Positions 50,471 through 61,318 of a stretch of 64,000 nt of DNA are shown piece after piece. This DNA is from Martensiomyces pterosporus (lineage: Eukaryota; Kickxellomycota; Kickxellomycetes; Kickxellales; Kickxellaceae). Position 1 is the first letter of the stretch, and each line of letters opens with the position of its first letter. The notes under the pieces are model-generated. The model did no database searches. It was not told where the DNA came from and was given only the letters and a program-made list of their open reading frames with translations. The stretch spans positions 125,981 to 189,980 of the forward strand of contig MU603929.1 of NCBI GenBank assembly GCA_025201845.1, read 5' to 3'. Both the position numbers and the translations under genes were made by a program.

Positions 50471-51568
50471 CAGACAGCAGCTCGTTGCCCTCCTGTCCCT
50501 CGACGCACTGGCAGTTCGAGTCCACGCGCACAAGGACAAAGTAGCGTTTCAGGGCGCGTTCGCAGTCGGCCATGGTGGCTCTGTATGGCGGAGACTGGCC
50601 GCGCTGGATCATCGGATAGAGCAGCACGATCAGCGTGCCTTGTGGAGTAATCAGCCGCGCGTAGGCCTCGGCCCATAGCTGGCGCTGCGACGGGTGGATA
50701 GCAGAAAACAGCCTACAGCTCGACATTGTCAGATGCGCGCCAATCACAGGATGGGCTACGTATGCAGTCAGCTTCGTCCCATTTGCAGCTGGGCGGCAGA
50801 TACACGTTTTTCTTATAAAAAGGGGCAGCTCGGATATATGGATATATTCCCACTGCACACGCTTATTGCTGCCCACATACATATGACCTATGAAACAGGC
50901 CACTTCTGCTGACTCCTCCAAGTACTCCATACACAGGGGCATTGTATTGTGCAGATAGAGCAACTTACCCGTACTCGTACGCCATGATGAACCGCACTGA
51001 TGGTTTGAATGTGAGAAAATCGTGCACCGCCAACGTCACCTTCCCCACAGTAGCGCTGCTTGCCTCCAGTACCTACAGCGAACAATCCATCCACCAAGTG
51101 TGAGCGAGCGTGGAGAATACATGAGTGCCATTGTTCTGCCTCAGCCATCGCCCTTCCCCCAAAATGATGTGCCCAGCGGGAGAGAGGGGGGGTGTTACTG
51201 CTCACCTTGTGTGCCTCGTCTATTGCCCTCGCGCAAATATCTATCCCCGTAGTGTCAAACCCCCTCTTGGCCATGTACACCACATCGTGCCCACGGCCAC
51301 ACCCGGCGATCAGGCACCGTCCGCGCGGCAGCAGCCAGTTATGTATCTCCAACAGCTCCTTCAGCGCCACCGACGGCCCCCCTTGTTCGTACGCCAGCCC
51401 GCCGCCCGCCCAGTACTCCTCCCACCTCTGCACGTTCCCCTCCACGCCCAGCTGTTTTGGCGGTGCCACTGCTACTGCCTCGTTTGCGCTGGGGGATGCT
51501 GCGGGTGATATGTTCGTCATGGCTGCGGTAGTCGCTGACCCAAGTGTGTCGACCGAAATAAGCATCAT
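50454..51568 (-). CDS. Thiopurine S-methyltransferase family protein, spliced paralogue
   Basis: Three exons can be joined by GT-AG introns on the minus strand: 51568-51206, 51072-50969 and 50712-50454. The introns start GTGAGC and GTAAGT and both end in CTGTAG. Joined length is 726 nt, encoding 241 residues. The joined protein parallels the downstream copy: VQRWEEYWAGG for YNQRWFHWW, LLPRGRCLIAGCGRGHDVVYM for motif I, GIDICARAIDEAHK, then MAYEYG|LFSAIHPSQ across intron 2 matching YDYTFFCAIHPS, and GTLIVLLYPM near the end. The ATG at 51520 is an alternative start. The first two exons are 133 nt apart and the last two 256 nt. Same presumed SAM-dependent thiol/small-molecule methylation; substrate unknown. 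Confidence 0.85.
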
Positions 51569-52438
51569 CTGGGGCCCAATATATTCGCAGGTGGCAACTG
51601 TCGTTTGTGTATGAGGGAGCAAAGAAGAGAGGTGTGGAAGGCGCGGCAAAGGGACAGGGTAACAGGTGCAGTTATATGTGCGGCAGCAAGAGGGAAAAAT
51701 GAAAAGGTTGCATTAGCCCAGGGTGAATGCACGCCAACGGCAAAAACAGCTTCCTCAGGCCCAGGCTGACGCGCCCGCCGCATCCGACCCCACGTATCCG
51801 CATATGCCTTTTTTGTCTGAGTCAATCCCCTCCACCCACACATGCACCACCCCACGTCTGCCGCCTCTCTCGCATTCTTTTCTTCAGGCATCAAGGCAAA
51901 TCCACCACGCTCGTGTTCCTGTACAGCCTCCCTGTCACACCTTGCGCTTGGGGACAACGCCTTCTGCTGCAAGGTGTGGCAGACTAGCAGCCTGGGGGCT
52001 GCTGGGCGTTCCTGCTCATATGCATTGCTTCCAAGAACGGGTCGCTGGAAAGGGAAGGCGTGCAAGAATGCATGCCTATATTTACTCGCACAATACCCCC
52101 TATTCACTATTTCATGAAACACGCTGCATCAGATCTCCTCTTGTGAGGCATTGAAACACGCTAGATCTGGGTTTGCAGATCAGGCAGCACCTCGTCTGCC
52201 TCCAGCGCACGCCCTGCTACGTAGCCAGCTCCTCTCCTTAATATAGAGCACCTTTTACAACAACCACACGCCCGCCTCAGCTGCAGCCGCACATAACATG
52301 GTGCAAAGCAAACGGAAATATGCGTCATCATCACATGGATCAGAGGGAGCGACAATCCAGCACTCCACGTCGCCACACCGCAGCAATCACGCCCATCCTC
52401 GCCTATTTATTAACCCTCCTCCGCATGTCAGCAGTGCT
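51569..52438. other. Intergenic, no gene seen
   Basis: About 870 bp between the spliced TPMT gene and the 3' end of the PPR-like gene. Open frames on both strands overlap each other and lack domains. Confidence 0.45.
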
Positions 52439-55318
52439 TTAGTTCAACGTGTAGTGCAAAAGCGCCTTGACCTTGAGCGTGTTGGTGTTGTCTTTAACTG
52501 CGCTCTTCACAATCTCCGGGTAGTAGCTGTTAAACTTGGCCACGGCCGACTTGCCAATTGGCCACAGCTTGCTGTTCTGAGCCAGGGGCGAGATCAGCGT
52601 GTAAAACGTTTTGAGCGTGGGCTTAATCCCACCCGCGCGCATCTCCACCTGGACAATGTACCATGCCGCATTCACGTCTCCTTTGCGCACACATGCCTCG
52701 ATGGCTGAGTGGTAGTGGTTCTGGTTGAACCTGTACACAGCGCTGCCCTGCTCTTTTTCGCCCACGTACCCGGCGAGCAGATTCCACACCCTTTGGACGT
52801 CATCCCTGGACGACCCTGGGCTGAATCCAACGGAATCCAGCCATACCGATGCCAGTGCCCCGAATGTGCGGTTTGTCAGCTGGCCGCTGTCTAGCAAGTG
52901 CACAGCCAACTCTGCCACCGCGTCAGGCAGCCCGCCTCGGTTGAGCCCATCCAGCATCGTAATATACAGTGCGGAGCCATCCATCGTGCTCGGCATCAAG
53001 GCACCTCCACCCGTATGCTTATCGCCCAGGAAGTCTTCGGTCTCACTCGAGGCTTCGTCTCCTTCATCTGCAGTCCCGTGGGCTTCTGCTGCGGAGGCCT
53101 CGATCTTGCCGGAAATCGGGGCCCTGTCCAGGATATGCTGGGTGATCTCAATGGCCTGGTCGCCACCGTACCGCTGCTCCAGCCGCATTGCCAGTGCCGC
53201 CTGCAGCATCCGCCAGCTGGGTTCAATCCCTCTACGCAGCAGTTCTCTCCACAGGATCCGCTCGGTCTCCCTAGCCTTCAGCGACCCAGCGACCTTGAAC
53301 AAGTACGGCATCACCGTTCTAACGCCATCCGCATCCGGTTTAATGGACCCAGCAAATTTAGCCACCGCCTTGGCGCGCTCGCTGGGTGTCTGTGCGCCAA
53401 ACGGCAAAGCCGCAGGCATCTCAGGTCCCAGCGCCGCACCAACCAGCAAGACGCCCGCTGCTCGCATATCCCCCATTTGGGAAACCTCCCTAAACGCCCT
53501 TGAAAGCACCTTGAGTCTCTCTGTTTCCCTTTCCCACGGGCGCCTCGACAGGAAATGGATAAACTGGGCCGTGCCCACAGCCGACTGCTTCGAGTTCCAC
53601 CGAATAAAATTGACCAGGAGCTCGCTATCTTGTCTAAACGCGCCAGCCACCCATTGCATGGATTCTTTCTGCGCGGCCTCATCAAAAGCATGAATGTTGC
53701 GTGCCATCCAGCTCAGCCCGAGCACTGGACTGGTCTGGCACAGCCGGTGAATCATGGCCATAGCCACAAACGGCGTAAACCTTACAGAGAGCGCCTTGAG
53801 CAGCTCTGCTGCTGCATGCCCTTCATCATATTCGCCTGCACACAGGTGTTTGGCGATATCCTCCACCAGCTTGGCCTTGTACTCAACATACGTCATGGGA
53901 ATCAGCGAGGCCTCGATGGAGGTAGGACCAAAGTGCTCCAGAGTGGCCATGACGATATTCTCCGTGCTGCTGCCCAGCTCCACCAGCCTAGCAAGCGCTC
54001 TGGCGACATCTCTGGTGTTCCCCCTAGTGCCCTCGATGTGTTTGGCGGGCATGTCCGCCACGGTGCTGAGAATTTTGGCCACTCTGTCCATCTGCCCATT
54101 GCGTCCAAACGCCAGCGCATAGCGCATGACCAGCCGCATATCTGAGACATGCCACTCCAGCGCCTTCAGCTCATAGTGCAATTCGGCATGATCAAGCGGC
54201 GGCAGCTCCTTTACAGGTCCCTCGATGAACCGCCTGATGATCATTGGCAGCATGTCCATAAGATCACCTGTCAACTCACGGGACTCCGCACACCTTATGA
54301 GCCTCACGATCTCCAGATCTGTCATGGTAATCTCGGGTCGATCATAGTAGTACGCCAAAATGGCGTGTGAGAGCAGGTTGTAGTTATACTCGCGCTCCGA
54401 AAAGGCGTCTGTTGGCTTGCCTCCTTCCTGCACTGTTTTAATTTCATCCAGCGCCATCCGATCCGCTGTATACATGGGTGCCAGTCCCAGCAACCTGACA
54501 ATCGGCCATCTGGCCAGTACCTCCGGCACCGCCTTAGGAATCAGCATGGCGGCCGCGCACATGGCCAGGTTGGGCTGTCCTGCAATCAGCATGTACTCCA
54601 AGATGATCAGTTTGAACCGCCCCAGATCGAGCAGCTTCCCGTGGATGCGCGGCCGCTGTCTAATTGCCTTGATGATGAGGAAAAAGTCGCGCAGATACAC
54701 ATGCCGTTTCTCCGCAGGCAGGGTGTAGAGGACCTTGACGTAGAGGTCGAGGTGGTTCAAATAGTACTCGTGGCCCAGCGCGGGTTTGTTGAAGTGGAAT
54801 TCGTCCCTGTATCTGGCATCAGCCCACAGCCGCTTGTAATCGGTGTCCCTGAACGGCACGAATATCTTCACGATGCCAAATGACGTCTTCGGGTTAACGA
54901 CGTCGCCAAAGTCCGCAACTCCTTCGTAGCTCCTGGTGGGCGTACTTTGGATTCCATCGTGTTCGCGCAGAAACTCCATGTTCCTCCTCATATACTCGTC
55001 CTCCAGCGTCAGTGGGTGGCTGCCCAGATCCTTGGGTATGTACTGGGCAAACCACTCGGCCTCATTCTGCTTCCTCTCTGCCTGCTTTCTCTTGTGCTCG
55101 CGCTCCACCTCCAGAAGGGGGTTGTGCACCTCGATGGCTGGGTGTGCCTGGAGGATCGCCTCGATGTCCAGCTCGGGCAAAGGCTGGCTTTTGCTGGGCT
55201 TCTTGAACTGCTTCCACCGTCGGCCCTGCCACAGAGATGGGGTCATGTCGGGGGCTGCTTGTATCGGCGTGCTGGGCCGCCGCCTGGCTGCTCGGACTGC
55301 CCGTGCGCTGAGAAACAT
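52439..55318 (-). CDS. Mitochondrial PPR-like helical-repeat protein
   Basis: The 959-residue product starts with a basic, hydroxylated N terminus without acidic residues for over 20 positions (MFLSARAVRAARRRPST), as expected for mitochondrial import. The rest is mainly helical. Near the C terminus a PPR-type pair is visible (YHSAIEACVRKGDVNAAWYI, then GIKPTLKTFYTLISPLA). PPR proteins bind organellar RNA for processing or translation, and basal-fungal members are poorly characterised. I do not recognise a specific orthologue. It is divergent from KAE1 with a ~370-bp intergenic region. One uninterrupted frame, clean ATG. Confidence 0.7.
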   Translation of the reverse strand: MFLSARAVRAARRRPSTPIQAAPDMTPSLWQGRRWKQFKKPSKSQPLPELDIEAILQAHPAIEVHNPLLEVEREHKRKQAERKQNEAEWFAQYIPKDLGSHPLTLEDEYMRRNMEFLREHDGIQSTPTRSYEGVADFGDVVNPKTSFGIVKIFVPFRDTDYKRLWADARYRDEFHFNKPALGHEYYLNHLDLYVKVLYTLPAEKRHVYLRDFFLIIKAIRQRPRIHGKLLDLGRFKLIILEYMLIAGQPNLAMCAAAMLIPKAVPEVLARWPIVRLLGLAPMYTADRMALDEIKTVQEGGKPTDAFSEREYNYNLLSHAILAYYYDRPEITMTDLEIVRLIRCAESRELTGDLMDMLPMIIRRFIEGPVKELPPLDHAELHYELKALEWHVSDMRLVMRYALAFGRNGQMDRVAKILSTVADMPAKHIEGTRGNTRDVARALARLVELGSSTENIVMATLEHFGPTSIEASLIPMTYVEYKAKLVEDIAKHLCAGEYDEGHAAAELLKALSVRFTPFVAMAMIHRLCQTSPVLGLSWMARNIHAFDEAAQKESMQWVAGAFRQDSELLVNFIRWNSKQSAVGTAQFIHFLSRRPWERETERLKVLSRAFREVSQMGDMRAAGVLLVGAALGPEMPAALPFGAQTPSERAKAVAKFAGSIKPDADGVRTVMPYLFKVAGSLKARETERILWRELLRRGIEPSWRMLQAALAMRLEQRYGGDQAIEITQHILDRAPISGKIEASAAEAHGTADEGDEASSETEDFLGDKHTGGGALMPSTMDGSALYITMLDGLNRGGLPDAVAELAVHLLDSGQLTNRTFGALASVWLDSVGFSPGSSRDDVQRVWNLLAGYVGEKEQGSAVYRFNQNHYHSAIEACVRKGDVNAAWYIVQVEMRAGGIKPTLKTFYTLISPLAQNSKLWPIGKSAVAKFNSYYPEIVKSAVKDNTNTLKVKALLHYTLN

Positions 55319-55687
55319 TTTGTCATGAACCGCCTGCAGCTTCTTGTGCCAGAGGAATCGAAATTCACCTCACTCGCCGCGGACAAATGCGCAAATATAA
55401 CAATAGCAGCAATGAAACTGGATTTCAAACAGTGTAGGAAGCACGAGTTGCCTGGCTACTTGAATTCTTGCCATGGCCTTTTTCAGCATTGCTCTGAACA
55501 AGCCCAAGAGGCATTCGCTGCTTTATGAGTTCCGTGATCAAGGCTGATCAGCCCTGATCCACGTGCCACTGCCCGTAAGCACTCAAACCAGCGTCACACC
55601 AACATAAGCTGGGGGTTGAATTTCCTGTCAGTTTTCTCAACAACGAAACATCACAGGACTCTTGACATCAACACCAAAGTGGACGAA
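55319..55687. other. Divergent promoter region PPR-like gene / KAE1
   Basis: About 370 bp between divergent start codons. The KAE1 frame stays open 24 codons upstream of its ATG, but that part is unlike the family. Confidence 0.5.
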
Positions 55688-56761
55688 ATGGCTGAGGCAG
55701 TGGACGGCGCAAAAACAATAATCGCCCTGGGACTGGAGGGCTCCGCAAACAAACTCGGCGTTGGCATCGTCAAGCACATCTACGCCACCGGTATCTCGCC
55801 CACGGACGAGCTGAAGCCCGAGGTAGTCGAGCTAGCCAACGTCCGCGACACCTACAATCCTCCGGCCGGCGAGGGGTTCCTGCCCCGCGACGTAGCCGCG
55901 CACCACCGCTCGCTCATCATCCCGCTCTTGCACAAGGCGCTTGAAGCCGCCAACCTAACGCCCCAGGACCTCGACTGTATCTGCTTTACCAAAGGGCCTG
56001 GCATGGGCGCCCCTCTCCAGTCCGTCGCCCTCGTTGCCCGCACACTGTCGCAGATCTGGAATATCCCGCTGGTGGGTGTGAACCACTGCGTGGGACATAT
56101 CGAGATGGGCCGGGCCATCACAGGCGCCGACAACCCGGTCGTGCTCTATGTAAGTGGCGGAAACACGCAGGTGATCGCGTACTCGCAGCAGACGTACAGG
56201 ATCTTTGGCGAGACACTGGACATCGCCATTGGCAACTGCCTGGACCGGTTCGCCAGAGTCCTCAAGCTGCCGAATGAGCCCAACCCCGGGTACAACATTG
56301 AGCAGTATGCCAAACGCGGGTCAAAGTTCATCGAGCTCCCCTACACGGTCAAAGGAATGGACGTGTCGTTCTCGGGCATCCTTTCGTTTATCGAGAAAGT
56401 GGCAAAGACAGAGCCCGAGAAGTACACCCCCGAGGACCTATGCTACTCCCTGCAGGAGAACATGTTTGCCATGCTAGTGGAAATCACCGAGCGTGCGATG
56501 GCTCACATTGGGACCGCAGAGGTTTTGGTGGTCGGCGGCGTGGGGTGCAATGAGCGGTTGCAGGAGATGATGGGCCAGATGGCCAAGGAGAGGGACGGAA
56601 AGGTGTTTGCCACCGATATGCGGTACTGCATCGACAACGGCATTATGATTGCGCAAGCTGGTGCGCTGGCGTTCGCACGCGGATTCACTACACCTATTGA
56701 CGATAGCTGGATCACTCAGAGATTCCGCACAGACCAGGTGCATGTTGAATGGCGAGTCTGA
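55688..56761 (+). CDS. KAE1: KEOPS complex subunit Kae1 (tRNA t6A synthesis)
   Basis: The 357-residue product is the catalytic ASKHA-fold subunit of KEOPS, which adds threonylcarbamoyl to A37 of ANN-decoding tRNAs in the cytosol. Seen: [15 protein letters not shown] at the N terminus, [14 protein letters not shown], the metal-binding histidines in [11 protein letters not shown] (about His133 and His137), nucleotide-binding [30 protein letters not shown], and the C-terminal [14 protein letters not shown] with the metal-ligand Asp. Length and order match cytosolic Kae1/OSGEP; there is no mitochondrial presequence, so it is not Qri7. Start is the first family-consistent ATG. Confidence 0.96.
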   Translation: MAEAVDGAKTIIALGLEGSANKLGVGIVKHIYATGISPTDELKPEVVELANVRDTYNPPAGEGFLPRDVAAHHRSLIIPLLHKALEAANLTPQDLDCICFTKGPGMGAPLQSVALVARTLSQIWNIPLVGVNHCVGHIEMGRAITGADNPVVLYVSGGNTQVIAYSQQTYRIFGETLDIAIGNCLDRFARVLKLPNEPNPGYNIEQYAKRGSKFIELPYTVKGMDVSFSGILSFIEKVAKTEPEKYTPEDLCYSLQENMFAMLVEITERAMAHIGTAEVLVVGGVGCNERLQEMMGQMAKERDGKVFATDMRYCIDNGIMIAQAGALAFARGFTTPIDDSWITQRFRTDQVHVEWRV

Positions 56762-56821
56762 AGAGCTGTAGCGGCACATTTTATTCTTTAGCATAAGGTT
56801 GTTTGTGACAATAGACCGCTA

Positions 56822-59671
56822 TCAATATCTGCTGCGACGAGTTGACTGTGACGAGTGTGTGCTGCGGTGGCGATGCCTTGGTGGTGTGCGAGACCGAGAG
56901 CGCGAGTACGACCTGTCCCTATACGCTCTCCTCCTATCGCTGCCATAGCTACCGCTATACTTATCATTATCGCGTCTGCTGGCGCTATGGCGGCGCGAAT
57001 AAGAGGGCGACCTAGAATACGACGGCGAGCGATAGTGGCGGCGGCTAGGTCGTCTAGGAGACTCCTCGTCCTCTCCGAATGATTTTGCCGATGGCTCTTC
57101 GGCTCTGGCACCAGGACTATCGCCTCTGTAGCGCTGCGACGCAGATCTGCGCATACGGTCATCTTCACTATCGACGTCTGAGGCACTGCGGCTAGGCGAT
57201 CTCACACGATGCCGCTTTCTCACTGGAGACACCACAGCGCCCTCACGGCTGACATTGTGCGCTGGCGAGAGTGGAGATCTTGGAGATCGAGCGGGAGAAC
57301 GGTATGGTGACCGCGTCTCATTCATGCCTTTAGCAGAGGTTTGTGGACTAGGCTGACGCCTACCGTTACCGTGACTAGACGGCTCCTCAATCTGGCGACG
57401 ATCTGCCTCTGGCGACAAAGCACGCTCGCTTTCCTTGTGGCTCTTGCCATCGATATCTTCCGATGCGTTTGCCTGCTGCGCCTCAGAGGCTGACCGACCT
57501 CTGCGTGGGCTCTTGCTCCTGCTCCTGCTCCTGCTCCTACTGCGAGATATACTGCGGTGAGGGGTTTTGTCCTTGCCATTAATGCTAGGACTGCGACTGC
57601 GGCTTTCGCCAGAGCTAGCGCTGGGACTGCGGCCTCTACCGCTTCTGCGACGACGACTAGAGCGGTGAGGAGGACTACGTGAGCTGGAATATGAGCGTGA
57701 GCTGGACGAAGAATAGGGCTCGGAACCAGAGCCAGAGTCAGAGTCAGACCCCGACTCTGAACTCGAGTATGATCCAGAGCTTGATCCCGACCCCGAACTA
57801 GACCCCGAATCAGAGTCGCTGTCAGAGTCGTTGCCGGCTGCAGTCAACGCCGGAGCAGACTTTAGCCACTCGCGCATCTCCTCCGTGATGGCGCCCAGCC
57901 CAATACTCGTATAATAATTAATTGCAAACCTAAGCGACTTGGCACTGTCACTTGGGAACATCCCCTTGACAGCCTCGGCAACTCTAGGATCCGTCGACTT
58001 GAGTCTGTCATTCAGGGTCTTAAGCCCTAGCTCCTCTGCCAAGTCCTGCAGCATGATCTTGAGGAAGATTCTCGACGACGACGTGGTTGCTTCCTCCGTC
58101 AGCGTGACGGCCCCCAAAACCGACCAGTGCAGCGCATTTGTCGCCAATAGATGGGCGAAGAAATGCGCGATGTTCCTCAGGTGGTTGGTCTCGTATCTAT
58201 GGATGTCCGCATAGCACGACCCAAATGCTTCCGAGAACCCCGTGGCCCACATGCGGTTGAGCTTGCACAGGCGCTCGCCAATGAGCCCGAAAAAGGTCTT
58301 GTACGTGCGCTCCTGCGAGCAGCTCTCAATGACCATGTTGCACAGCTCCTGCTCCTCGCCCGGCCGAATCTCGATTTGCAGCAGCTTGTGCGCAGCTTCG
58401 TCAAAGCTCAGACTCGACATGATAGTGAGGTAGATCGTGCGCCGGAGGTTGATCTTCTCGGTCTCCGTCAGGTCGTGGATCTTTTGCGTAACCGGCTCCT
58501 GTGCTGCGACAGCACCATCGTATTCTTCTTCGTCCTCGGATTCAGAGCCCGATTCCGAGTCTGAATCTGCACCCGACTCGCTGCCACTTTCATCGCTGCT
58601 GCTGCCATCGCTGTCGTCGTCGCCCAGGATCTCCCTTCTAATATTGGCATACTTTTGCTCGTTCGCATCAAAGCTCTCATCAACGTTGAATACATTCAGC
58701 TCATCCTCGGCCTCGAGGTCATCGTCGTCCAGAGCCACCTCATGGACAATCTGCTCGTCCTCCTCGACAAGGTCCAAACCCTCTGGTATGGCGGGGCTGT
58801 CCTTAAACCCGTCCCTCCTGATCTGAAACAGCACTTCGATCATATACTGCACGCGCTTATCAATCTCCGCCTCGTGCAAGATCGACCTGAACGTGTCAAA
58901 CACGGCATTGAGTACGCGGGGCGCGGCATCCGACAGAAACGCCCCCACCTCTCTCATAAACGCAACAGCCACCTCCACACTGTCATCCGTGGGGGTCTCC
59001 AGCAGCAGCGCGACCACCTGGAATGCAAGCACCTCATGCGCGACTCTCTGGCTAGTCAGATGAGCCAAGAACATCACTGAGGATATGCACTTCTCCTTGT
59101 CGTCCCTATTAAACGCACGGCGGAACTGCAGGACAAGACGTGTGACCAGCAGCTCTCCAACCAGGGGCAGCTTTGTGTTGATGACCGCAGCCAAGGAGGC
59201 GTAGACGGGCGTGAACGAGGCGGAGAGCGACTGCGCGCGCATTAACGAGCGGCAGAAAAGCCCGCGGCCGCGGATCAAGTTGGCTGAGAACAGCTCCATG
59301 ACGATGTCTTTGATGTTGGCTGTGTTGACTTTGTTCACCTGGCCGTTGATTCGCTTCTTCAGCTGCTCCCAGCTTTCGCGCTGTCTTGCTGCCGACAACT
59401 TTCCGCTTTCAGCCTCTCCTTGGGCTGCCAGCATCTGTCGCTTCAGTGCTGGTGGGATGTACCGCCCGCTGCTCGTTTGCCCACGAGCAACTGGCAGCTC
59501 ACGCCTAGCAGGCGGCGCTTCTCTGGTGTGGTGTACTGGCGAACTGCGGCCACTGTGGGCGCGCTCGTTCTCATCGTCGCTAGACTCCACCGGTGCATTT
59601 TTGGAATCGCTCAGTTCGCCAGGCTCGGCACTCCCCTCCCGGCTGGATTGAGACAGCTCACGATCGGACAT
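56822..59671 (-). CDS. CWC22: Pre-mRNA-splicing factor CWC22
   Basis: The ATG at 59671 gives 949 residues. An acidic/Ser-rich leader is followed by a MIF4G domain (about 95-320) with SWEQLKKRINGQVNKVNTANI and IRGRGLFCRSLMRAQ, an Asp/Glu/Ser acidic linker, and an MA3 domain (about 405-560) with TIMSSLSFDEAAHKLLQI and RIFLKIMLQDLAEELG. The final ~330 residues are an Arg-Ser domain with SRSRSRS repeats. Cwc22 joins the spliceosome at activation, contacts Prp2 and, in animals, escorts eIF4A3 for exon-junction complex deposition. The RS tail is longer than in yeast and similar to metazoan CWC22. Convergent with KAE1 with only 60 bp between stops. Confidence 0.94.
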   Translation of the reverse strand: MSDRELSQSSREGSAEPGELSDSKNAPVESSDDENERAHSGRSSPVHHTREAPPARRELPVARGQTSSGRYIPPALKRQMLAAQGEAESGKLSAARQRESWEQLKKRINGQVNKVNTANIKDIVMELFSANLIRGRGLFCRSLMRAQSLSASFTPVYASLAAVINTKLPLVGELLVTRLVLQFRRAFNRDDKEKCISSVMFLAHLTSQRVAHEVLAFQVVALLLETPTDDSVEVAVAFMREVGAFLSDAAPRVLNAVFDTFRSILHEAEIDKRVQYMIEVLFQIRRDGFKDSPAIPEGLDLVEEDEQIVHEVALDDDDLEAEDELNVFNVDESFDANEQKYANIRREILGDDDSDGSSSDESGSESGADSDSESGSESEDEEEYDGAVAAQEPVTQKIHDLTETEKINLRRTIYLTIMSSLSFDEAAHKLLQIEIRPGEEQELCNMVIESCSQERTYKTFFGLIGERLCKLNRMWATGFSEAFGSCYADIHRYETNHLRNIAHFFAHLLATNALHWSVLGAVTLTEEATTSSSRIFLKIMLQDLAEELGLKTLNDRLKSTDPRVAEAVKGMFPSDSAKSLRFAINYYTSIGLGAITEEMREWLKSAPALTAAGNDSDSDSDSGSSSGSGSSSGSYSSSESGSDSDSGSGSEPYSSSSSRSYSSSRSPPHRSSRRRRSGRGRSPSASSGESRSRSPSINGKDKTPHRSISRSRSRSRSRSKSPRRGRSASEAQQANASEDIDGKSHKESERALSPEADRRQIEEPSSHGNGRRQPSPQTSAKGMNETRSPYRSPARSPRSPLSPAHNVSREGAVVSPVRKRHRVRSPSRSASDVDSEDDRMRRSASQRYRGDSPGARAEEPSAKSFGEDEESPRRPSRRHYRSPSYSRSPSYSRRHSASRRDNDKYSGSYGSDRRRAYRDRSYSRSRSRTPPRHRHRSTHSSQSTRRSRY

Positions 59672-60856
59672 CCTCTTCTGTTCGGTTGGCTCTTGTAAAC
59701 CCTTGTCGAAAGCAAATAAGGAGACAAGATGTAACAGAAAAAACGAAATGCTTGCTGGTGTTTTTTTCTGCGGCCATGCCGATTTTTGCGACAATTTTTC
59801 CCTGCTGTGAAGCCCACTGCGTACTGTGATCTACAAATTATGGGATGTTCTCAGGTGAGCTGCACAAGCTGGTTCACCTAATCGTAGTCGGCTTTGCCCC
59901 CAACTACTTCCTGCCAGAGCACACCGCTGCGAATGTCTGCCACAGTTTCACTCTTGTCCCGCTGATGCCTGCCGCCATCTCTGCCTGCAGTGTGAAGTGC
60001 AGAACGATGCTGCCCACAAGCATCTGAAATCCAAGCAGTGATTGCCATGCTGCACAAGATCTGACGGGCACTGGGCAAGATCCAGCGTGGCACAATCCAC
60101 GGGACAACAGCGCTGTGATTGCCAAAACACATAAAGCACCAGGTGTAGATCGCCAGAAAAACCCTGTAGCCTAGTGTGAGAAAGACCCTCCACAGTGGCC
60201 GATGTGGGATCAGGCTCTGGACCTCGGCCGAAAATGCAAAGCACAAAAGACGGCCGCCAGGGGCGAAGAACAGGGCAATGACTGGCCACGAAGGGACCAG
60301 TCATTGGAGCCCGGCAAAATTTGGTGAGGGAGCGTGGATAAATCAACAAAATAGTTTGTGTATGTTTGTTTGCTAGTGTAGTCCGCTATTGGGGAAGAGG
60401 AGCAAATATTTAGTCTCCTCGGGGACTACACAGCCTATTGATTTGCTCGATCCTGTGTTCAGTGTAATGCACTGAAAGAATAAGGAGCTAATTAGAGTAT
60501 GTGGGAAGGGGGGGTTTGCATAAGGATGACTGCTGTTTGGTTTGTTCGATCGATAAGACTTTTTTTCTGGTTGTGCAGCTTTCGGACAATGAGCCAGTAC
60601 AGAGCACAAAAAATCCAGTCAGGGAAGAAAGCATCACTTGCCATCCGCTCTGCCTGTGCTTTTCTCATATGTTGGCGCCCCTGCTGCTTATTTTCTCTGG
60701 TTGATCTAAAAAGCCTAGGCTCTCCTTCTCCATATAAAGCCAGCTCTATTTCCACAGCAGCCGCCCCTTCTCCCTTTTTTTTCCTATCCTGCTCGCTCTC
60801 TCCTTTCCTTGCTTCTCATCTACACCTTATTTTCATATTAAACAAATAGTGCAACA
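59672..60856. other. Intergenic 1.2 kb, possible undetected small gene
   Basis: The minus strand at 59878-60300 is open and encodes up to three hydrophobic segments (for example VFLTLGYRVFLAIYTWCFM), but no start codon or complete gene model could be built. The right end has a TATA box at 60732-60738 and a pyrimidine-rich leader for the next gene. Confidence 0.35.
60732..60738 (+). promoter_or_regulatory. TATA box of the 153-residue protein gene
   Basis: ATATAAA 125 bp upstream of the ATG at 60857, followed by a strongly C/T-rich leader. Confidence 0.55.
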
Positions 60857-61318
60857 ATGGACTCACCCGCAAGCATCCCCCATTTCATTCTCGAGCGCGG
60901 CGACTTTGCGCGCGAGAACCGACGCAGATCCAGCTGTGTCTCGCGCACAAGCAGCTCGTCTTTGTCACATATCTCTCAGTCGTCGTCTTCTTCTTCATCA
61001 TCTTCATTTGGATCATTTGTGCGTCCCCGCGACATCATCTCCGCTTTGGACGCATACGGCGGAGCTAGCCACCATCAGGACACCACCGACGATATCCCAT
61101 GCTACGACCTGGACAACTACCAGCTGGGCTGTCTACCACCCCCACTCCCCCCTCGTTCCGATTCCGCACAGCGCCATAGCTTGCTGACTAGCTCGGATGC
61201 GGATCCCAATAAGCAGATCTCTGACGACAGGGTTATCCGCATCCAGCACCCAAGAAACGCTTCCATCACCATGGGCCAGCGGTTTGGGATTGCAAAGCCC
61301 AAGATCGTTCACTTCTAA
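60857..61318 (+). CDS. Small Ser-rich protein of unknown function
   Basis: A 153-residue soluble protein with no recognised domain. N terminus: IPHFILERGDFARENRRRSS, followed by a poly-Ser stretch with RRRSS and SRTSS sites that would suit basophilic kinases such as PKA. The middle has an Asp/Tyr segment (DIPCYDLDNYQ), then PPPLPPR, an SH3-type proline motif. The C terminus (ITMGQRFGIAKPKIVHF) looks ordered and probably conserved. The strong TATA promoter and C/T leader indicate an expressed, possibly regulated gene. Its N-terminal motif resembles that of the next small gene downstream. Confidence 0.7.
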   Translation: MDSPASIPHFILERGDFARENRRRSSCVSRTSSSSLSHISQSSSSSSSSSFGSFVRPRDIISALDAYGGASHHQDTTDDIPCYDLDNYQLGCLPPPLPPRSDSAQRHSLLTSSDADPNKQISDDRVIRIQHPRNASITMGQRFGIAKPKIVHF

